Below, in pieces: positions 1 through 7,231 of a DNA stretch of 37,841 bases. Both the position numbers and the translations under genes were made by a program. Under the pieces are notes generated by a model. That model was not told the origin of the DNA. It searched no databases and was given only the letters and a program-made list of their open reading frames with translations. The stretch is from Butyrivibrio sp. INlla21 (GTDB lineage Bacteria > Bacillota > Clostridia > Lachnospirales > Lachnospiraceae). The stretch spans positions 1-37,841 of the forward strand of contig NZ_FPCC01000028.1 in assembly GCF_900116875.1 (NCBI RefSeq). The letters run 5' to 3'. The first letter of the stretch is position 1; the number at the start of each line of letters is the position of its first letter.

Positions 1-176
1 GTTGATCCGGTCAAAACTAAGCTTGGCTTTTGTTCTGTCCGTTAATTTACTAATTTGTTCTGAATTATTCTCTTGGAATTTTTCAGGGTTGCATTACTGT
101 TTATTTGTCAAGGTACAAGGAGCCTAAAACCCGCTCCAGCACTGCGTTTGCAGCATTTCTGTCTGCATCAGCAACG
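1..176 (-). promoter_or_regulatory. Probable rRNA operon leader (pre-16S leader), runs out of the window
   Basis: Transcribed toward position 1 from the promoter at 183-211. No credible minus-strand ORF is present. The minus strand holds a small hairpin (CTGC/GCAG, 142-153), a second one (GGAGC/GCTCC, 119-137), then a stretch reading CTTGTACCTTGACAAATAAACAG. This resembles the boxA-like antitermination segment (CTTTGAAAACTG type) of Firmicute rRNA leaders. The A-rich tract that follows is typical of sequence just before 16S or 23S rRNA. The 16S gene itself is not in the window, so this is inference from promoter strength and leader resemblance. Confidence 0.65.
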
Positions 177-182
177 AATATA

Positions 183-211
183 AATATATCACTGCGTATC
201 ATCCATGTCAA
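183..211 (-). promoter_or_regulatory. Strong sigma-A promoter, probably rRNA P1
   Basis: On the minus strand: perfect -35 TTGACA (206-211), 17-bp spacer, -10 TATATT (183-188). An A/T-rich tract lies directly upstream (about 213-245) and could act as an UP element. The near-consensus match and following leader fit a stable-RNA promoter. Confidence 0.75.
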
Positions 212-221
212 CAACTATTTT

Positions 222-242
222 CAAAAAAATTAGATTTTTTTG
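222..242 (-). repeat. A/T-only perfect inverted repeat after degV
   Basis: CAAAAAAAT, TAG, ATTTTTTTG: a perfect 9-bp palindrome with a 3-nt centre, between the degV stop codon and the -35 of the rRNA-type promoter. With almost no G/C it is a poor terminator. It may serve as part of an UP element or curved DNA, so degV transcription may read into the rRNA promoter region. Confidence 0.5.
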
Positions 243-248
243 CAGTTT

Positions 249-1091
249 TTATTTTTCGATGAATAAAACGCCCAAAGTTCCGGGGCCGCAATGTGAAGAA
301 ACAACGCCTCCCGCGCGGGTTTCAAGTATCTCGTCGAAGTGCCCGAGATCACTCAAATATGAGCGCACCATTTCAACGATGTCTTTGTCGCATCCGGAAT
401 GTGTGATAAACACTCTGTCTTTTTTGGCATTCTTAAACGCTTCATCCATGTCTTTTACATAGTCCATGATGTACTTTTTCGGAAGTCCTCTGTACTTCTT
501 CTCGGGTCCCATGGCACCGTCTTTTACCGCGATCCTCGGATGAAGCTTAAGGGCATTTCCGAATAAAGCCGCAAGGCCCGAACACCTTCCGCCCCTGTAC
601 AGATATGTAAGCGTATCTATTACAAAGCTAGCCCTGACCTTTGATCTGAGAGAAAGAATATATTCCTCTATCTCGGCAGCGCTTTTCCCCGCACGTGACA
701 TCTCACAGGCTTCAATAACCTGAAGCCCTATTCCTGTAGAAAGATTCTGAGAATCAATAACCTTGATCTTATCTTCCATATCAAGCTCCTGCGCAGCTAG
801 CTTGCAATTGGAGTAGTTCGCGGACATTGATGAGGATATTGTAAAGATAACGTACTCATCAGCCTCATTTTCTTTTATCTTATCCATGATGTCAGTAACG
901 GAAGCAGCCGCTGTCTTTGGCGTCTGCCCTGTCTTATCCGACCATTCATAGAGCTTTTCGGGTGTTATGTTCACTCCGTCAAGATACTCCTCGTCTCCGA
1001 GTCTTACATACAACGGAATGATCGCGATGTCATATTTTTCTATAAGTTCTTTTGAAAGATCACATGTGCTGTCTGCAATTATCTTTACCAT
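249..1091 (-). CDS. DegV family fatty-acid-binding protein
   Basis: A 280-residue DegV-family protein. The family binds a fatty acid in the cytoplasm, and the characterised FakB members present it to the FakA kinase. The N-terminus MVKIIADSTCDLS is the classic DegV opening, followed by the conserved segments TPKTAAASV and FTISSSMSANYSNC (usually SSGLSGTY). RGGRCSG lies in the middle and the C-terminal domain includes ITHSGCD and HCGPGTLGV. The start is set at 1091: AAGGAG sits 9 nt upstream of this ATG, whereas it touches the earlier in-frame ATG at 1100. No fakA is nearby, so pairing cannot be judged. The gene is separated from its upstream neighbour by a terminator (1124-1146), so it probably has its own promoter. 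The ligand is unknown. Confidence 0.9.
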   Translation of the reverse strand: MVKIIADSTCDLSKELIEKYDIAIIPLYVRLGDEEYLDGVNITPEKLYEWSDKTGQTPKTAAASVTDIMDKIKENEADEYVIFTISSSMSANYSNCKLAAQELDMEDKIKVIDSQNLSTGIGLQVIEACEMSRAGKSAAEIEEYILSLRSKVRASFVIDTLTYLYRGGRCSGLAALFGNALKLHPRIAVKDGAMGPEKKYRGLPKKYIMDYVKDMDEAFKNAKKDRVFITHSGCDKDIVEMVRSYLSDLGHFDEILETRAGGVVSSHCGPGTLGVLFIEK

Positions 1092-1123
1092 GATAGCCAT
1101 CTCCTTGTGTCATGTGCAAAAGT

Positions 1124-1146
1124 AAAGGCCGATAGACTCGGCCTTT
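1124..1146 (-). terminator. Rho-independent terminator of the glgX-to-lipoprotein operon
   Basis: Perfect 9-bp stem AAAGGCCGA/TCGGCCTTT with a 5-nt loop, followed on the minus strand by TTTACTTTT. The plus strand also has a T-rich tail, so it could work in both directions. Confidence 0.85.
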
Positions 1147-1179
1147 TTCTTTTTATTATTATCCTTTATCAGGTTTCTT

Positions 1180-2100
1180 TTACCTAAGCAATACCTTTGT
1201 ATCCTTGCCGTCCTTAGTGACTATAAGTTCCAAAGTCTCAACGTTCGTTGTATTCTTTTCATCTATCTGTGTCAGAACGACCAGACTTTCATGCGCCCTG
1301 GAATCAATGGTGCCAATATACGATGACAGGTCATTGGGCAGGAACGTAACCGAAGTGTATCCGAGATTCTTTCCGTTTAAAACAATCTGGAACAAAAGAT
1401 TGAGCTTGAGCATATTTACACTCTTGGCGTTGTCCGATGCATTATATAGATCGAATCTAAGTACGAGTAGTCTCTTTCCCTTATCGGAATTAACTACATA
1501 GCTCTTGGAACTCTCCGGATATGTTTTTGAAATGGAATATCCCTGATATGACAGGAAAATATCATCCATTATCTCTCTTGATTCATCGTCTGACATAACA
1601 ACAGCGTCGGAATCACCGCCCGAACCCTGCTCTGAACCTCCTTCGCCGCTCTCGCTAGCGTACTGTTCATCGCCGGAAGACTTTTTATTCTCATCGCCCG
1701 AGCTTCCTTCCGTTCCGTCATCACTTCCGCTTTTGCCTTCTGAAGCTTCACTTTCGCCATCCGAATAACCTTCGTTTGAAGCGTTTTCATCTTCTGAGGA
1801 AGAAGAACTTCCTTCATCAGATGTATCAAATGCTCTTGGGCCGATGTCCGCAAAAGCATCCTTCATCTCTTCTTCCTGCTCTTGCTTCTGCTGTTCGATG
1901 ATCTCCTGCGCGATAACGGGATCGACGTAGGTCAGCTTACTTTTTCCGTTATTGGAATATTTCATTAAAAGACCTACCGCATATTCCACGGTCTGGTCAT
2001 ATTCTTCCTGCGTCAAAGCCGGAAATTTCTCTCCGCACCCTGTCAGAGCAAGTAAAGCACTCATTATCAAAGCAAGTCCCAAATACTTTTTCACACTCAT
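1180..2100 (-). CDS. Lipoprotein with acidic Ser/Gly/Glu linker and C-terminal beta domain
   Basis: 306 residues. A signal peptide ends in a lipobox (ALTGC, Cys22), so the protein should be lipid-anchored outside the membrane. Residues about 40-90 form a short helical region. About 95-175 is low-complexity, very rich in Ser, Glu, Gly and Asp, probably a flexible spacer across the wall. About 185-306 is a compact domain with alternating hydrophobic strands (RLLVLRFDLYNAS, then NLLFQIVLNGK) that looks like a DUF4352/DUF5067-type immunoglobulin-like fold; that assignment is by appearance only. It follows the histidine kinase by 15 bp and is last in the glgX operon, so it may be an accessory or target of that two-component system. 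A GAGGGA ribosome site precedes the ATG. Function unknown. Confidence 0.8.
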   Translation of the reverse strand: MSVKKYLGLALIMSALLALTGCGEKFPALTQEEYDQTVEYAVGLLMKYSNNGKSKLTYVDPVIAQEIIEQQKQEQEEEMKDAFADIGPRAFDTSDEGSSSSSEDENASNEGYSDGESEASEGKSGSDDGTEGSSGDENKKSSGDEQYASESGEGGSEQGSGGDSDAVVMSDDESREIMDDIFLSYQGYSISKTYPESSKSYVVNSDKGKRLLVLRFDLYNASDNAKSVNMLKLNLLFQIVLNGKNLGYTSVTFLPNDLSSYIGTIDSRAHESLVVLTQIDEKNTTNVETLELIVTKDGKDTKVLLR

Positions 2101-2115
2101 AAGATTTCCCTCATA

Positions 2116-3642
2116 TTATTTGGTCTCGAGTTCAAAATAGAATTCAACGCCGTTGTCGTAATTGATAACGCCGTAATCCTGATTCATACTCTCCATTATA
2201 GCCTTAACTATGGATAAGCCCACGCCGCTTCCGCCGTACTCTCTCGTTCTTGCTTTGTCGACTTTGTAAAACTTATCCCAGATATGCTTCAAGCTGTCTT
2301 CGGGAATGGGATTACCCGTGTTAAACACAGATACCCTCACCTTGTTTTCTTTCTCGGTGATCTTGATATCCACTATCTTCTCACCGCCTATATGGTTAAG
2401 AGCATTGCTGAAATAGTTCTGCAATACCTCTTCTACTCTAAATTCATCCCCCCATACAAATATCGGCTTATAATTTCCGATCTTAACGGTTGCTTCCTTC
2501 TGTCTTGCAAGAAGCTCCGCGGATTTGACATAGTTCTTTACGAGCTCAACAATGTCAAATCGCTCCATAGTCGCATTCTCATTTCCAAATTCAAGCTGAT
2601 TGAGCGTAAGGAGCTTTTTTACCATGATATTCATCTTGGACGCCTCATCCATTATGACCTCACAGTAAAAGTCTTTACTCTCCTCGTCGTCATTGATACC
2701 CTCTTTTAGGCCCTCTGCATAGCCCTGAATAAGCGCTATGGGAGTCTTAAGCTCGTGAGAAACATTGGAAAGGAATTCCTTTCTCATTTCATCGATCTCT
2801 TCCTTTTTGGAAATATCCTGCCTCAGAGCTATGTTGGCGGTCTTGAGGTCCTTGATCGATGCTTCAAGTATCTCAGACAATTCGTTCATGTTCTGTCCGA
2901 GAATATCTATCTCATTTTTATGTTTACCTTCATCTTCAAACTTCGCCTCGAAGTTGAGCTTCTTCATCTCATCGGAGATATGATAAAGCCTTTGGATCGG
3001 GGCTGTAACCTTTTTAGATATAAAAAGAACAAGTATCGCACCGATAGACAAAGCTGTAAACGCCGTCATTGCCATGAAAGTATTGGAAATCTTAACATTG
3101 TCTCTGATACTCTGTGCAACGGTTCTTACAAAAACAACATAAGTATCTTCTACAACGCCCCAGATCTCAAGGTACTCTGTTCCGGTCTCTACATCTGTAT
3201 CTACCTGCAGCGTATAGTTCTCGCCGCTTTCGATATGTTTGATCTTGTTCTTGGTACTGAGATTGTGAGTGAGCAGATCAAGAAGTACGAGCTTCATGGC
3301 ATCACTACTACTCTCTGATTTGGACGAAGCTTTGACATTACTTGTCCTAAGCTCGACTATCAGCATCTCAATATTGGAACGTTCGCATATCTCACTGATA
3401 TTCTTATCGAAAGCCGCGGATGAGATATCTTCTCCGCTTGCGATAGCAGCCTGCGTGCTTGCATATGCCTGCATGATCGTGTCGATCTTGTCTTTTACAT
3501 AGTATTTTTCCATGAAAAGAACATTCATGATAATACAAAAGCCGAACGCGATGATCATGGTCATAAGGAACGCCAAACTGATCTCAAGACGTATAGAATG
3601 AGTTATCTTTTTCTTATAGCCGGTATCACTGGTTTGTTTCAA
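2116..3642 (-). CDS. Membrane sensor histidine kinase (HAMP, HisKA, HATPase)
   Basis: About 508 residues. Two transmembrane helices (about 20-43 and 186-209) flank an extracellular sensor of about 140 residues without a recognisable fold. HAMP (about 210-265) and a coiled coil lead to the HisKA H-box, VSHELKTP, with phospho-acceptor His about 296. The HATPase domain has the N-box (NYFSNALNHI), a G1-like NTGNPIP and the G2 region (GGSGVGLSIVKAI). The start is uncertain. An ATG at 3693 would overlap the response regulator by 68 bp, so I prefer the TTG at 3642, which overlaps it by 17 bp behind a weak G-rich site. The gene is translationally coupled to the response regulator, its obvious partner, and followed by a lipoprotein gene. 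The stimulus is unknown. Confidence 0.9.
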   Translation of the reverse strand: MKQTSDTGYKKKITHSIRLEISLAFLMTMIIAFGFCIIMNVLFMEKYYVKDKIDTIMQAYASTQAAIASGEDISSAAFDKNISEICERSNIEMLIVELRTSNVKASSKSESSSDAMKLVLLDLLTHNLSTKNKIKHIESGENYTLQVDTDVETGTEYLEIWGVVEDTYVVFVRTVAQSIRDNVKISNTFMAMTAFTALSIGAILVLFISKKVTAPIQRLYHISDEMKKLNFEAKFEDEGKHKNEIDILGQNMNELSEILEASIKDLKTANIALRQDISKKEEIDEMRKEFLSNVSHELKTPIALIQGYAEGLKEGINDDEESKDFYCEVIMDEASKMNIMVKKLLTLNQLEFGNENATMERFDIVELVKNYVKSAELLARQKEATVKIGNYKPIFVWGDEFRVEEVLQNYFSNALNHIGGEKIVDIKITEKENKVRVSVFNTGNPIPEDSLKHIWDKFYKVDKARTREYGGSGVGLSIVKAIMESMNQDYGVINYDNGVEFYFELETK

Positions 3643-4306
3643 ACTTGTACCCCATTCCCCAGATCGTCTTGATAAGGTCACCCTTGTTGCCAAGCTTGCC
3701 TCTTAGTTTTTTTACATGCGTATCTATAGTACGTGCGTCTCCGAAATAATCATAGTTCCACACGTTATTAAGTATCTTTTCTCTTGAAAGAGCAACTCCC
3801 TTATTTTCGAAAAAGAAGCTAAGGAGCTCAAACTCTTTATAACTGAGATCAACTTCTTTGCCGTCAACAAATACACTGTGAGCCACTTTATTAATAGTGA
3901 TCCCGCCTGCTTCCATTACCTGATTGTTGACAGCCTGGTTGGTTCTTCTAAGTATCGCGGAAACTCTCGCCGCAAGTATCTTGGGGCTGAAAGGCTTAGA
4001 AATATATTCATCAACACCAAGTTCAAATCCAAGGAGCTCATCTCTCTCCTCTGACTTAGCGGTGAGCATAATGATCGGTACTTTGGAATTGTTTCTAATC
4101 TCCCTGCAAACTTCCCATCCGTCTCTTTTGGGCATCATGACATCGAGAATAATAAGAGCTATATCTTTATCCTCGTAAAACATATCAAGTGCCTGCTGAC
4201 CGTCGCCGGCCTCAAGAACAATGTATCCGTCTTTTATAAGAAAGTCTTTGACGAGCTTGCGCATACGGCTCTCATCATCCACCACCAAAATCTTCAAGTC
4301 ATCCAC
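3626..4306 (-). CDS. OmpR/PhoB-family response regulator
   Basis: 226 residues. The receiver domain (1-120) carries the acidic pocket Asp10/Asp11, phospho-acceptor Asp55 (LIILDVMMP), Thr82 and Lys104 (SKPFSP). The DNA-binding winged helix (about 130-226) has the family signature FEN, VLSREKILNNVWNY-like segments, then RTIDTHVKKLRGKLG. The start codon is GTG, with AGGAGG 9 nt upstream. It lies 18 bp after the unknown membrane protein gene and overlaps the histidine kinase start, so it is the third gene of the glgX operon. Placement beside glgX suggests, without proving, that the system senses envelope or carbon-storage state. No binding site for it could be identified. Confidence 0.95.
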   Translation of the reverse strand: MDDLKILVVDDESRMRKLVKDFLIKDGYIVLEAGDGQQALDMFYEDKDIALIILDVMMPKRDGWEVCREIRNNSKVPIIMLTAKSEERDELLGFELGVDEYISKPFSPKILAARVSAILRRTNQAVNNQVMEAGGITINKVAHSVFVDGKEVDLSYKEFELLSFFFENKGVALSREKILNNVWNYDYFGDARTIDTHVKKLRGKLGNKGDLIKTIWGMGYKFETNQ

Positions 4307-4324
4307 TGTATAGTTCCTCCTAAA

Positions 4325-4930
4325 TCAGTCTTCACCAATATCACCATCATACCGCTGTGGTGCTTCGATGCCAAGTTTTTTTTCTGCTTCTCGAACCGCT
4401 TTTTCCCTCTCTTTGAGTTCTTCATCCCAAGCCGAATAGCGATTCGTTATGTTTCTTTTATAGTTTATAATATTGTCGCTGTCGCTCTTTGAAGCGATGA
4501 CAAACATTACTATTACAAGTATCACCAGAACTATATTGAGAATTATGGAAAAGATCTTTCCAAAATCCGCTCCGGTATCCTCTTTCTGAGGTTTGACCCT
4601 CTGCTTGACCGCCATATTTTCAAAGGCCGAATGTCTTGTAAAAGTGACATTAAGCGGTATGGGAATGAGGTCGTCCTGTGTAAAACCGCTCTCAATAAGT
4701 TTGGCTCTGAGTTTCATAAGATACTGCCATCCTATCGGAGACTTAAATATCTTATTCTCTATAGCCTTCTCATATACTGCCTTTATGTCGTTTGGGCGGC
4801 TGGCATTTACTCTTGCTTCCAAGAGCTTTATCTTGGATTCATCCATAGACGCCTTCTGTGCGTCTTCCTCATTTAAGAATTCATAACCGCCAACTATGAA
4901 ATTACTGCCTGAATTGTTATTATCAGCCAT
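4325..4930 (-). CDS. Unknown single-pass membrane protein
   Basis: 201 residues, not recognised. The N-terminal ~120 residues are soluble and largely helical, including a segment SPIGWQYLMKLRAKL. One transmembrane helix follows (about 124-147, IILNIVLVILVIVMFVI). The tail is charged and probably coiled coil (DEELKEREKAVREAEKKLG). There is no signal peptide; the N-terminus is hydrophilic, so the large domain is probably cytoplasmic. The ATG overlaps the glgX stop by 8 bp with GGAG 6 nt upstream, which implies coupled translation. Its place between glgX and a two-component system hints at a link to either, but no function can be given. Confidence 0.8.
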   Translation of the reverse strand: MADNNNSGSNFIVGGYEFLNEEDAQKASMDESKIKLLEARVNASRPNDIKAVYEKAIENKIFKSPIGWQYLMKLRAKLIESGFTQDDLIPIPLNVTFTRHSAFENMAVKQRVKPQKEDTGADFGKIFSIILNIVLVILVIVMFVIASKSDSDNIINYKRNITNRYSAWDEELKEREKAVREAEKKLGIEAPQRYDGDIGED

Positions 4931-7100
4931 ATTCTGCTCCGTACGCTAAGGTAAAGACGCTTACGCTCCTAGCCTTAAGAGTTTTGTTTCTGTATGCCAA
5001 AGGCTTCGGACGATTGTAGTAATACTTACCATCTTCATCACCCGTGTCGGCGCAAAGTGTCCAATATGCACCTGCAGGCGCTCCGGGAAGCATGATCTGA
5101 ATATCTTCCCAGTAAGCGTTTATCGCAATATATACTATATCATCATGTCCTTTTTTATCATAGTAACCGGCATATCTGACACAGATCACTCTGGAATCCT
5201 TGGTTATGTTACCGTTGTCGGGATTCTCCGTATGCACCGAGATAAAAGGAAGTCCGCACTTTGCAGGCGAAAGATCCTTCCTTATGCAGGGATGCTTTCT
5301 TCTAAACTGAATGATGTTCCTGTAATAATCAAAATAGTCCCTGTTCTTTTCTATGAGGCTCCAATCGAGCCACGATATCTCATTATCCTGACAATATGCA
5401 TTATTATTGCCAAATTGAGTGTTGCCAAACTCATCTCCCGCAGTCAGCATCGGTGTTCCTCTGCTGCACATAAGAACGGTTATGGCATTTCTCATCATCC
5501 TGAATCTGAGATCAAGGACACCCGGATCGTCGGTATCACCTTCTATTCCGCAGTTCCAGCTCCTGTTGTCATTGGCACCGTCAGTGTTATCCCAGCCGTT
5601 TGCCTCGTTATGCTTACCATTATAAGAATAAAGATCATATAGTGTAAAGCCGTCATGACAGGTAATGAAATTAACCGATGACTCGTATCCCAGATACGAT
5701 CCGCCGTACATATCCATAGAACCCGTAAGACGCTTAACAGCCTCGGGTGCAGCCCAGATATCGCCTTTAAGATAAGACCTGATATCGTCTCTGTATTTAC
5801 CGTTCCATTCCGCCCATCTCTTCCAGGAAGGGAAATTACCGACCTGATAAACACCGCCCGCATCCCACGCTTCCGCGATCAGCTTAACATCACCGAGAAT
5901 CGGGTCGTAAGCAATACGCTGAAGAAGAGGCGGTCTGTCCATCGGAGCACCGTCCTGATCTCTTCCTAGAATACTTGCAAGATCGAACCTGAACCCGTCA
6001 ACTCTGTATTCTTCAACCCAGTACCTCAGACACTGGACTATAAACTCCTGAACCATCGGATGATTACAGTTCATGGTATTGCCGCATCCGCTGAAATTAT
6101 AATACTCTCCGTGCGGTGTCAAAAGATAATAGATATTATTGTCAAATCCCTTAAAAGAGATAAACGGTCCCTGCTCATTACCTTCCGATGTATGGTTAAA
6201 TACAACGTCAAGGATAACCTCAATATCATTGGCCTTAAGCGCATTTATCATCTGCTTAAGCTCAAGTCCCTCCTGGTTATGCTCAGCCTCGCAAGCATAA
6301 CTTGTATTCGGGGCAAAAAAGGCTACGGTGTTATATCCCCAGTAATCAAGAAGCATTTTCCCGTCATGCATTCTTTTATCCCTGGTCTCGTCGAACTCAA
6401 AAATGGGCATAAGCTCAACGGCGGTTATACCCAGTTTTTTAAGGTAATCCGCTTTTTCTTTTATCCCTTCAAAAGTACCTCCGTGAGTAACGCCCGAAGA
6501 CTTATCCTTGGTAAAGCCTCTGACGTGCATCTCATAGATGATAGAATCGCACATGGGAATCTCGGGGTTTCTGGTTACATTCCACTCGAAGTTCTCTCTC
6601 ACGACTCTGGCTCTGTAATCGCCCTGCGCATAAGAGGTCTCTCCCCATATTCTTTGGCCCGATACCGCTTTGGCAAACGGATCAAGGAGTTTATGAGATT
6701 TATCAAACAAAAGACCCTTCTCAGGCTCCCACGGACCGTCAACGCTATAGTTATACTCCAAATCCTCAATATCAAGGTCAAAAACGATCATGGAATACAC
6801 TTTGCCTATCTTATACTTCTCAGGGAAAGGAAGCTCCGTAAACGGCTTATCCTCACCTCTGTGATAAAAGTTCAGCGTTATGGATGTAGCTCCATTGGAA
6901 TAAACGGTAAAATTCACGATACCTTCAGCAAGCATAGTTGCACCGTACATGCTGTAGAGACCGGGGCGGATCTTGTAGCCGTTAACCTCATCAAGCCAGA
7001 CGAGTTCGCGGTTTACCGCATCCTTACCAAGCACCTCGGCATCATGCAGATCTACATTATTCTTCTTTTTAGAGAATCTGTTTTTTCCATACTCACCCAT
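4923..7100 (-). CDS. Glycogen debranching enzyme / isoamylase-type GH13
   Basis: 725 residues. Hydrolyses alpha-1,6 branch links in glycogen or related glucans. An N-terminal CBM48-like beta domain (about 40-150) precedes the GH13 barrel. All four GH13 regions are present: DVVFNH (298-303), GFRFDLAS with nucleophile Asp373, IAEAWD with acid/base Glu410, and TCHDG with Asp483. A C-terminal beta domain ends the protein. Layout and length fit GlgX or isoamylase (GH13_11). There is no signal peptide, so it is cytoplasmic and acts on stored or imported glucan. No other glycogen genes are nearby; instead it leads an operon with an unknown membrane protein and a two-component system. No Shine-Dalgarno sequence precedes the ATG, and an in-frame TAA two codons upstream excludes any earlier start. 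Confidence 0.92.
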   Translation of the reverse strand: MGEYGKNRFSKKKNNVDLHDAEVLGKDAVNRELVWLDEVNGYKIRPGLYSMYGATMLAEGIVNFTVYSNGATSITLNFYHRGEDKPFTELPFPEKYKIGKVYSMIVFDLDIEDLEYNYSVDGPWEPEKGLLFDKSHKLLDPFAKAVSGQRIWGETSYAQGDYRARVVRENFEWNVTRNPEIPMCDSIIYEMHVRGFTKDKSSGVTHGGTFEGIKEKADYLKKLGITAVELMPIFEFDETRDKRMHDGKMLLDYWGYNTVAFFAPNTSYACEAEHNQEGLELKQMINALKANDIEVILDVVFNHTSEGNEQGPFISFKGFDNNIYYLLTPHGEYYNFSGCGNTMNCNHPMVQEFIVQCLRYWVEEYRVDGFRFDLASILGRDQDGAPMDRPPLLQRIAYDPILGDVKLIAEAWDAGGVYQVGNFPSWKRWAEWNGKYRDDIRSYLKGDIWAAPEAVKRLTGSMDMYGGSYLGYESSVNFITCHDGFTLYDLYSYNGKHNEANGWDNTDGANDNRSWNCGIEGDTDDPGVLDLRFRMMRNAITVLMCSRGTPMLTAGDEFGNTQFGNNNAYCQDNEISWLDWSLIEKNRDYFDYYRNIIQFRRKHPCIRKDLSPAKCGLPFISVHTENPDNGNITKDSRVICVRYAGYYDKKGHDDIVYIAINAYWEDIQIMLPGAPAGAYWTLCADTGDEDGKYYYNRPKPLAYRNKTLKARSVSVFTLAYGAEYG

Positions 7101-7106
7101 GATTTA

Positions 7107-7115
7107 ATTTTACCA
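7107..7115 (-). promoter_or_regulatory. Extended -10 promoter of the glgX operon
   Basis: Minus strand reads TGG-TAAAAT, an extended -10 element; no good -35 is visible. The expected transcription start, about 7 nt downstream, falls on or next to the A of the glgX ATG at 7100, which implies a leaderless mRNA. Confidence 0.5.
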
Positions 7116-7136
7116 CATTATTTATTAAATATCCGT

Positions 7137-7170
7137 GAAAAAAACGGCTGTTTAACGAAAAACAGCCGTT
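7137..7170 (-). terminator. Second terminator after oadA
   Basis: 11-bp stem AACGGCTGTTT/AAACAGCCGTT followed on the minus strand by a run of T (7138-7144). It backs up the terminator at 7182-7217 and insulates glgX from the decarboxylase operon. Confidence 0.85.
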
Positions 7171-7181
7171 GTAGGAAATGT

Positions 7182-7217
7182 AAAAAAATCGCCCCATGGC
7201 ATAAACCATGAGGCGAT
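7182..7217 (-). terminator. First terminator after oadA
   Basis: Stem ATCGCC/GGCGAT continued by CATGG/CCATG with one mismatch, 6-nt loop, then seven T on the minus strand. It begins 15 bp after the oadA stop codon. Confidence 0.9.
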
Positions 7218-7231
7218 AAATATCAAATTGA

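Noticed and set aside
2116..3693. Histidine kinase start at the ATG 3693
   Set aside because: It would overlap the response regulator by 68 bp; a TTG at 3642 gives a 17-bp coupled overlap and keeps all domains.
6060..7211. Long plus-strand ORF (383 codons) opposite glgX
   Set aside because: It is antisense to a complete GH13 enzyme with all catalytic motifs and has no recognisable domain.
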